Part shown: positions 58,591 through 64,000 of the stretch, in pieces
Layout: every line of letters begins with the position of its first letter
Numbering within the stretch: the stretch's first letter is position 1
Origin: DATJBF01 sp035516795
GTDB lineage: Bacteria; Verrucomicrobiota; Verrucomicrobiia; Palsa-1439
DNA: 64,000 nt
Assembly: GCA_035516795.1 (NCBI GenBank)
Contig: DATIZX010000064.1
Coordinates: forward strand, 1-64,000
Direction: 5' to 3'
Notes under the pieces: generated by a model
Databases searched by the model: none
Seen by the model: only the letters and a program-made list of their open reading frames with translations
Told to the model about the DNA's origin: nothing
Translations under genes and position numbers: made by a program

Positions 58591-59664
58591 TCAGGAAGTG
58601 CTTTCGGCCAACCGTTTCTTGAGATCATCGCTCATCAGGGCATCGATGAGATCATTCAAATCGCCTTCCATGATGGCCGGAAGGTTTTGGATGGTGAGGT
58701 TGATGCGGTGATCGGTGACGCGATTTTGCGGGAAATTGTAGGTGCGGATCTTTTCCGAACGGTCGGCGGTGCCGATCTGACTGCGGCGTGTGGCGGTCAT
58801 TTTGGCCTGTTCTTCTTGCTGTTTGTGAGCAAGCAGACGGGAACGCAGTACACGCAACGCCTTGTTCTTGTTCTTCAATTGTGACCGTTCATCGGCGCAG
58901 CGGACAATCAAGCCGCTCGGTTTGTGATGAATCTGCACGGCGGAATCCGTGGTATTCACGCCCTGGCCGCCGGGTCCGCTGGCGCGGCAGACGGTGATCT
59001 CCAAATCCTCTGGTTTGAGTTGCACGTCCACTTCTTCGGCCTCGGGCAAGACCGCAACGCTGGCTGTGCTGGTGTGAATCCGGCCCTGTGCCTCAGTTTC
59101 GGGCACGCGCTGGACGCGATGGACGCCGCTTTCATAGCGCATCTTTTTATAGATGTCCTGGCCCTGCACGGAGAACACGATTTCCTTGAATCCGCCGCGT
59201 TCGCTGGGGCTGGTATCCATCACTTCGACCTTCCAGCCTTGCGCGTCGGCGTAGCGACTGTACATCCGAAACAAGTCCGCCGCGAACAACGCGGCTTCCT
59301 CGCCGCCCGCCCCGGCGCGAATCTCAATAATGGTATTCCGTGAATCGTTTGGGTCGGGTGGAACAAGTCCAAGTTGAACGTCATGCTGGAGCTTATCCAG
59401 TTTCCGCTGAAGATCGTCGATCTCACCTTGGGCCAGTGCCGCTATTTCGGCGTCCTCCGACGCCGCCAATTCCTTGTTCTCCGCGATCTGTTTTTGCACA
59501 GCTTCACAGGCCTCGTAATCGCCAAACAGCTTCTTCAGCCGCTGGAGTTCGCGGGCCAGATCGCCGGCGCGGCGCTGATCGGCATAGACCGCTGGATTGG
59601 CGAGTTCGGTCTCAAGCTCGACGGCGCGTTTGCGGAATTTGTCGATGTTGGGAAGAGTATTCAT
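58591..59664 (-). CDS. prfA: Peptide chain release factor 1
   Basis: Terminates translation at UAA and UAG. From the ATG at 59664 (MNTLPNIDKFRKRAVELETE) it has 357 residues, normal for RF1. The stop-codon recognition tripeptide is PET at 188-190 (PAT in E. coli), in VQRVPETEAQGRIHTS. The GGQ motif is at 232-234 (ASGPGGQGVNTTDS), the target of PrmC. The longer open frame to 59745 is encoded by palindromic DNA and is rejected. Confidence 0.97.
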   Translation of the reverse strand: MNTLPNIDKFRKRAVELETELANPAVYADQRRAGDLARELQRLKKLFGDYEACEAVQKQIAENKELAASEDAEIAALAQGEIDDLQRKLDKLQHDVQLGLVPPDPNDSRNTIIEIRAGAGGEEAALFAADLFRMYSRYADAQGWKVEVMDTSPSERGGFKEIVFSVQGQDIYKKMRYESGVHRVQRVPETEAQGRIHTSTASVAVLPEAEEVDVQLKPEDLEITVCRASGPGGQGVNTTDSAVQIHHKPSGLIVRCADERSQLKNKNKALRVLRSRLLAHKQQEEQAKMTATRRSQIGTADRSEKIRTYNFPQNRVTDHRINLTIQNLPAIMEGDLNDLIDALMSDDLKKRLAESTS

Positions 59665-59675
59665 TTTGAGTTTTG

Positions 59676-59756
59676 GTAGCGCGACCGTCTCGGTTGCGGT
59701 CGTCAGTGGAGCAGCGAACAGCCACAAGCGGGACGCTTGCGCCACCGGACAAGGGA
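59676..59756. repeat. Palindrome-rich leader upstream of prfA
   Basis: CGACCG...CGGTCG and AAGCG/CGCTT arms fill the prfA-rpmE spacer. The first bases (GCGCGACCGTCTCG) also occur at 53601-53614 next to another repeat, so these are dispersed elements. Confidence 0.55.
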
Positions 59757-59764
59757 GAAATCAG

Positions 59765-59971
59765 CTAGTTCGACTTCTTGGCGTAGCGCTTTTGGAAACG
59801 TTCGACCCGGCCTGCGGTATCGACAAATTTCTGCTGTCCCGTGAAGAACGGGTGGCATTTGGAGCAGATGCCAATACGCATGTCCTTGCGGGTCGAGCGG
59901 GTCTTGATGATATTACCGCACGCGCAGTGAATCACTGCATCGACGTATTCCGGATGAATCTTCGCTTTCAT
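59765..59971 (-). CDS. rpmE: 50S ribosomal protein L31 (zinc-binding type)
   Basis: A 68-residue protein: MKAKIHPEYVDAVIHCACGN, then IRTSTRKDMRI-like basic segment and CSKCHPFFTGQQKFVD. Two cysteine pairs (CxC and CxxC) indicate the zinc-containing C+ form, so a zinc-free paralogue may exist elsewhere. It is followed by prfA, as in many bacteria. Confidence 0.97.
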   Translation of the reverse strand: MKAKIHPEYVDAVIHCACGNIIKTRSTRKDMRIGICSKCHPFFTGQQKFVDTAGRVERFQKRYAKKSN

Positions 59972-60022
59972 GAATCAGAGCGCGGGAATCTACAGGAGCG
60001 GACGCCGGGTTGCAAGCCGAAT

Positions 60023-61264
60023 CTATTCCAGACGTTTGACAATCAGAGTGGCGTTGTGGCCGCCGAAACCCAGGGAATTGTTGACGCAAGCGACAACTTT
60101 CATTTCGCGGGCCCGATTCGGAACGTAGTCGAGGTCACAATCGGGATCAGGATTCTCGTAATTGATGGTTGGCGGAACGATCCCGTCGCGAATTGCCAGA
60201 GCGCAAACGGCGGTCTCAACCCCACCGGCGGCGCCCAGCAGATGACCCGTCATGGATTTGGTGGAGCTAACCGCCAGTTTCTTCGCGTGCTCTCCGAAGG
60301 TAGTCTTGATCGCCTGCGTCTCGCATTTGTCACCGACCGGTGTCGCAGTGCCGTGAGCGTTGATATAGTCAATTTGCTCCGGGTTCAGCTTGGCGTGGCG
60401 TAACGCCATTGTCATTGACCGCGCCGCTCCTTCGCCTTCCGGGGCTGGCGCGCTCATGTGATAGGCGTCCCCGGTGATGCCGTAGCCGACAACTTCGCAA
60501 TAAATCTTCGCGTGACGTTTCCGCGCATGTTCGAGCGATTCGAGAATGCAGACCCCCGCGCCATCGCCCATCACGAAGCCATCTCGCTCGGCATCGAAGG
60601 GACGGCTGGCGCGTTCGGGTTCGTGGTTACGGGTGCTCATGGCCTTCATGGCGCAGAAGCCTGCGTAACCGAATTGGGTAATGGCGGCTTCGCTGCCACC
60701 AGCAATCATCACGTCGGCGTCGTTGTGCACGATCGCCCGCGCCGCCTCCCCCAGCGCGTGCGTGGCGGTGGCGCAAGCGGAAACCACGGCAAGATTTGGT
60801 CCCTTCGCACCGAGCAACATGGAAACATAACCGCTGGCCATGTTGATGATGAGCATCGGGATCATGAACGGCGAGACGCGACCCGGCCCCTTCTTGAGCA
60901 GGATCGCAGATTGTTCCTCGATGGTTTCCATGCCGCCAATGCCGGAGCCGATGAGAACGCCCACGCGATTCGGATCCGTCTTGGAAATTTCAATACCCGA
61001 ATCCGCCAGCGCTTTCTTTGCAGCGCCCACGGCGTATTGCGTGAAACGATCGGTGCGGCGGGTTTCCTTGATCGGCATGAAGTCCTCGGCTTTGAAGTCT
61101 TTGACCTCGCCGCCGATTTTTGAATCGAAATTCGTCGTGTCGAACCTCGTTACCGGCGCGATCCCGCTTTTGCCGGCCAGGAGATTCTTCCAGAACATCT
61201 CCAGGTCACAGCCCAGCGGAGTAAGCACCCCCATGCCGGTGATGACAACGCGTCTTTCGCTCAT
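60023..61264 (-). CDS. fabF: Beta-ketoacyl-ACP synthase II
   Basis: Elongates fatty acids by condensing acyl-ACP with malonyl-ACP. The 413-residue protein begins MSERRVVITGMGVLTPLGCD. The triad is Cys (VVSACATATHALGEA, about 165), His (INAHGTATPVGD, about 304) and His (TGHLLGAAGG, about 341). Lys in STKSMTGH is intact. It is preceded by acpP across a hairpin/T-run at 61280-61320, so it is expressed partly by readthrough. Confidence 0.97.
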   Translation of the reverse strand: MSERRVVITGMGVLTPLGCDLEMFWKNLLAGKSGIAPVTRFDTTNFDSKIGGEVKDFKAEDFMPIKETRRTDRFTQYAVGAAKKALADSGIEISKTDPNRVGVLIGSGIGGMETIEEQSAILLKKGPGRVSPFMIPMLIINMASGYVSMLLGAKGPNLAVVSACATATHALGEAARAIVHNDADVMIAGGSEAAITQFGYAGFCAMKAMSTRNHEPERASRPFDAERDGFVMGDGAGVCILESLEHARKRHAKIYCEVVGYGITGDAYHMSAPAPEGEGAARSMTMALRHAKLNPEQIDYINAHGTATPVGDKCETQAIKTTFGEHAKKLAVSSTKSMTGHLLGAAGGVETAVCALAIRDGIVPPTINYENPDPDCDLDYVPNRAREMKVVACVNNSLGFGGHNATLIVKRLE

Positions 61265-61279
61265 GATTGATTATCTAGA

Positions 61280-61320
61280 AAAAAGCGGGGCATAAAGTTG
61301 CCAATCTTCCTTTACGCCCC
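61280..61320 (-). terminator. Rho-independent terminator / attenuator between acpP and fabF
   Basis: On the minus strand GGGGCGTAAAG (61320-61310) pairs with CTTTATGCCCC (61297-61287) with one G-T wobble, followed by GCTTTTTTC. It lies after acpP and before fabF, which fits the need for far more ACP than FabF. Confidence 0.75.
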
Positions 61321-61381
61321 ACATCCGATGCCCGTTTCATGCGCCCGGCCAATGGCGAGGCGCAGGGCGTGATTCTTCGTG

Positions 61382-61627
61382 TTATTTCTCGCCGCGCTCT
61401 TCAATATACTTGATGACGTCGCCGACCGTCTGCAATTTCTCAGCATCTTCGTCCGGAATCTCGGCGCCAAATTCTTCCTCAAAAGCCATCACCAATTCCA
61501 CCGTGTCGAGGGAATCCGCCCCCAAATCTTCGATAAACTTTGCCTCTGGCGTGACCTGATCGGGGTTGACACCGAGTTGTTCGACGATGATCTCCTTCAC
61601 GCGGTCCGCTACTGATTTCTCTGCCAT
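61382..61627 (-). CDS. acpP: Acyl carrier protein
   Basis: An 81-residue acidic four-helix protein that carries acyl chains on 4'-phosphopantetheine. The attachment serine is in EDLGADSLDTVELVM. It starts MAEKSVADRVKEIIVEQLGV with a strong AGGAGGAAAA ribosome binding site and lies between fabG and fabF. Confidence 0.98.
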   Translation of the reverse strand: MAEKSVADRVKEIIVEQLGVNPDQVTPEAKFIEDLGADSLDTVELVMAFEEEFGAEIPDEDAEKLQTVGDVIKYIEERGEK

Positions 61628-61708
61628 TGGTTTTCCTCCTGGTTCAAAACGTTTCTGTTTATGCGAAAACGTACTGTGTTGTCAAAGGCTCTTTGCGCCA
61701 AATCTCGC

Positions 61709-62455
61709 TCACATGGCCAGTCCGCCATCCACGCTGATAACCTGGCCGGTAACGTAGCTGGACAAGTCACTGGCCAAAAACAGTACCACATTTGCCACAT
61801 CTTGCGGCAATCCCAAGCGTTTCAATGCGATGAAATCGGTCTGCGCCTTCCGGGCTTCCGGGCTGAGTTTATCGGTCATCGGCGTCTGGATAAAGCCCGG
61901 CGCCACAGCATTGGCGCGAATCCCACGCGACGCCAACTCCTTGGCCACGGTCTTCGTGAATCCAATCAAGCCTGCTTTTGAAGCTGAGTAATTCGCCTGC
62001 CCAGCATTGCCCATCACGCCCACAATGGATGCAATGTTCACGATCACCCCACTGCGTTGCTGCAACATGGTACGGCCAATCGCTCTGGTGAACAAGAAGG
62101 CGCCCTTGAGATTCACCCCCAGTACCGCATCCCAATCTTCGTCGCTCATCCGCAGCAACAAACCGTCGCGCGTGATGCCGGCGTTGTTCACCAAAATATC
62201 TACGCGACTGAAATCGGCCACGATCTTGTCGCAGACTTCCTTGACCTGCTTGCTATCGGTGACGTTCACCGCATAGGCGTTGGCTTTCGTCCCGCCTTTG
62301 GCTAGATCCGAGGCCACCTGTTGCGCGTTTTCGAGCATTACGTCACACACGGCAATCGCTGCGCCTTCGCCCGCCAACCGCCGCGCAATCGATTCACCAA
62401 TGCCCCGTCCGGCCCCCGTTACCACGGCCACCTTGTCCTCCAGAAGTTTCTGCAT
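61709..62455 (-). CDS. fabG: 3-oxoacyl-ACP reductase
   Basis: NADPH-dependent short-chain dehydrogenase of fatty acid synthesis. The 248-residue protein has the cofactor loop TGAGRGIGESIA, LVNNAGITRDGLL, catalytic Ser in NIASIVGVMG and Tyr-x-x-x-Lys in ANYSASKAGLIGFTK, with the C-terminal GQVISVDGGLAM. It is first in the fabG-acpP-fabF series. Confidence 0.97.
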   Translation of the reverse strand: MQKLLEDKVAVVTGAGRGIGESIARRLAGEGAAIAVCDVMLENAQQVASDLAKGGTKANAYAVNVTDSKQVKEVCDKIVADFSRVDILVNNAGITRDGLLLRMSDEDWDAVLGVNLKGAFLFTRAIGRTMLQQRSGVIVNIASIVGVMGNAGQANYSASKAGLIGFTKTVAKELASRGIRANAVAPGFIQTPMTDKLSPEARKAQTDFIALKRLGLPQDVANVVLFLASDLSSYVTGQVISVDGGLAM

Positions 62456-62574
62456 GCGGCTTTCCTAGCCAGCCACGCGCCCGCTTGTCAACACCAATCG
62501 CGGCAAGAAATCGCCCCCCATTTTGCGGCGCATCAGCGTGTGAACCAGTTCGGGCGACAGGTGTCTAAGCTACC

Positions 62575-63606
62575 ATGCCGCAATTGATCGCCCGCGGGGT
62601 GAATCGGTCACGACCACTTCTGGTCGTCCTGACGTTCGCGATCGTCACGCTCGTGGGCCTGGCCGATTACCTGACCGGGTATGAGGTCTCATTCTCGGTG
62701 TTCTATCTCCTCGCCGTATCGCTGGCCGTGTGGTTCGTCGGGACGGGATTTGGCATCTTGATCTCCGTGATCAGCACGGTTATTTGGCTGACCGCCGACC
62801 TTACGGCGGGTGCGCACTACAGGAGCCCTCTCGTGCCGATTTGGAATGCGATGATCGCCCTCAGCTTTTTTCTCATCGTCGTCTGGTTGCTGGCGAGCTT
62901 GCGGTCGCTGCACGCGGAATTGGAAGAACGCGTGCGGCAGCGCACAACGGCGTTGACGGCGGAAATGGCGGAGCGGGAGCGGCTCACGAAGGAGTTGCTG
63001 AAGATAAGCGAACGAGAGCAACGGCGCATCGGTCAGGACTTGCACGACAGCGTCTGCCAGCATTTCACCGCCACGGCGTTGGCGGGCCAAGTGCTGAAGG
63101 AAAGGCTTGCTGCCCGCTCTCTGCCGGAAGCGGCTGACGCCGGCAAGATCGTCGCCTTGGTCGAAAACGGCATCACGCTTACGCGTAACCTGTCTCGAGG
63201 GCTGTACCCCGTGGAATTGGAAGCGGAAGGGCTGATGGCCGCGCTGCGTGAGTTGGTAGCCCACGCCTCGGAGCAGTTCAAAGTGGACTGCCGTCTCGAA
63301 TGCGAGCAGCCCGTGCCAATTCACGATGTGACCACGGCGACACACCTGTATCGAATTGCCCAAGAAGCTATCACCAATGCGGTTAAACACGGCCGGGCAA
63401 AGCGCGTGGTCCTCAAACTTTCTCGGTCGGACGCACACACGATCCTGTCGATCATGGACGACGGCGTCGGACTGCCGGATCCCCTCTCCGAGAGCTCGGG
63501 GATGGGCTTGCGAATCATGGCGCACCGCAGCAACATGATTGGCGGGGCCCTTTCTGTGCGTCGGGCTGATAGGGGCGGCACGATTGTCACTTGTACGTTG
63601 CCATGA
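62575..63606 (+). CDS. Membrane sensor histidine kinase of the NarL/HisKA_3 type
   Basis: A 343-residue kinase. Four hydrophobic helices in the first 110 residues form a membrane sensor with little extracytoplasmic sequence. A linker coiled coil (LHAELEERVRQRTTALTAEM) follows. HisKA_3 carries the phospho-histidine in EREQRRIGQDLHDSVCQH. The ATPase domain has YRIAQEAITNAVKHG (N box), DDGVGLPD and GMGLRIMAHR (G boxes). Its stop overlaps the start of the response regulator by four bases. Confidence 0.94.
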   Translation: MPQLIARGVNRSRPLLVVLTFAIVTLVGLADYLTGYEVSFSVFYLLAVSLAVWFVGTGFGILISVISTVIWLTADLTAGAHYRSPLVPIWNAMIALSFFLIVVWLLASLRSLHAELEERVRQRTTALTAEMAERERLTKELLKISEREQRRIGQDLHDSVCQHFTATALAGQVLKERLAARSLPEAADAGKIVALVENGITLTRNLSRGLYPVELEAEGLMAALRELVAHASEQFKVDCRLECEQPVPIHDVTTATHLYRIAQEAITNAVKHGRAKRVVLKLSRSDAHTILSIMDDGVGLPDPLSESSGMGLRIMAHRSNMIGGALSVRRADRGGTIVTCTLP

Positions 63607-64000
63607 GCCAGAAACGCATTTTTGTCGTGGACGATCATCCGCTGGTGCGAGAGTGGTTGGCCCACCTCATCAACCAGCAGGGTGACCTCGCCGTCTGCGG
63701 CGAAGCCGAGGACGCGCCTCGTGCCCGAGACGGCGTCGCCGCAACGAAACCGGATGTGGCGATTGTGGACATCTCATTGGCTGGCGGTTCGGGCTTGGAA
63801 TTGATCAAGGATCTCAAGAAACTGCATCCGGATGTCGCAGTGATCGTGCTGTCGATGCACGACGAATCGCTGTACGTCGAGCGCGCCCTGCGCGCCGGCG
63901 CCCGCGGGTACATCATGAAACGCGAGACCGCCAAGAAGATCGTCTCTGCCGTGCGTCAGGTGCTTGGGGGCAATTTGTACCTGAGCGATCACGCGTCCGC
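63603..64000 (+). CDS. NarL/FixJ-type response regulator, cut by window edge
   Basis: The visible 132 residues are a receiver domain: MSQKRIFVVDDHPLVREWLA with the DD pair, phosphoacceptor aspartate in DVAIVDISLAGGSGLELI, the conserved threonine/serine position in VIVLSMHDES and Lys in ARGYIMKRETAKKI. The LuxR-type HTH expected after NLYLSD lies beyond the window. It is translationally coupled to the kinase at 62575-63606. Confidence 0.93.
   Translation, partial: MSQKRIFVVDDHPLVREWLAHLINQQGDLAVCGEAEDAPRARDGVAATKPDVAIVDISLAGGSGLELIKDLKKLHPDVAVIVLSMHDESLYVERALRAGARGYIMKRETAKKIVSAVRQVLGGNLYLSDHAS

Noticed and set aside
1..64000. CRISPR array or cas genes
   Set aside because: No regularly spaced direct repeats and no Cas-like proteins were seen; the repeats present are dispersed palindromes.

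Overview
The window looks like a chromosomal segment of a moderately GC-rich bacterium of the Verrucomicrobiota or a close PVC relative. This is inferred from content: a PVC-type small basic protein (40452-40601), a long cyanobacterial-style IspH, a DUF362 protein ending in a beta-sandwich module common in Verrucomicrobia, short secreted proteins carrying the end of an RHS core, and many dispersed GC-rich palindromes between genes. No database search was possible; product names rest on motifs read by eye.

Layout. 0-12 kb (mostly minus strand): partial thiolase, dienelactone hydrolase, a small accessory patch (hypothetical protein, nucleotidyltransferase-like protein, remnant of a ligase 3' end), a coupled pair of AMP-forming ligase and a cNMP-binding/MinD-like/patatin fusion, M28 and M48 peptidases, ParB, and an ECF sigma operon. 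12-18 kb: heparinase-like lyase, then a 3.7-kb accessory block (14171-17906) with near-identical inverted repeats at its ends. It holds two mini-RHS genes (one broken), a candidate immunity protein and two secreted hypotheticals. 18-33 kb: ComM/YifB, an NtrC-type two-component pair, lipoyl synthase, an unexplained coiled-coil protein next to tRNA-Pro, DedA, IspH, glucan phosphorylase and a DUF362 protein.

33-45 kb: a methyltransferase with an Eco29kI-like GIY-YIG nuclease, a GH18 chitinase, FolD, SH3 protein, pseudouridine synthase, the small basic protein, TPR and HEAT/thioredoxin proteins, CutA and a HAD phosphatase. 45-52 kb: the ffh-rpsP-khpA-trmD-rplS-rnhB-yraN translation cluster without rimM, then murA and prmC. 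52-58.5 kb: a defence island with an MNT/HEPN pair, a pRiA4b ORF-3 protein, and a controller/HNH nuclease/N6-methylase cassette lying between a 3'-truncated mcrC and a 5'-truncated mcrB. 58.5-64 kb: prfA, rpmE, fabF-acpP-fabG, and a NarL-type two-component pair running off the end.

The strongest leads are (1) the inverted-repeat-bounded mini-RHS block, where a shared secretion leader plus RHS tail is joined to unrelated C-terminal domains; (2) the restriction-modification cassette nested in an mcrBC locus, with a 19-bp duplication at one junction; and (3) the cNMP/MinD/patatin fusion coupled to an acyl- or aryl-CoA ligase. Several palindromic repeat families also occur, two of which contribute coding sequence (a stop codon and a signal-peptide n-region).
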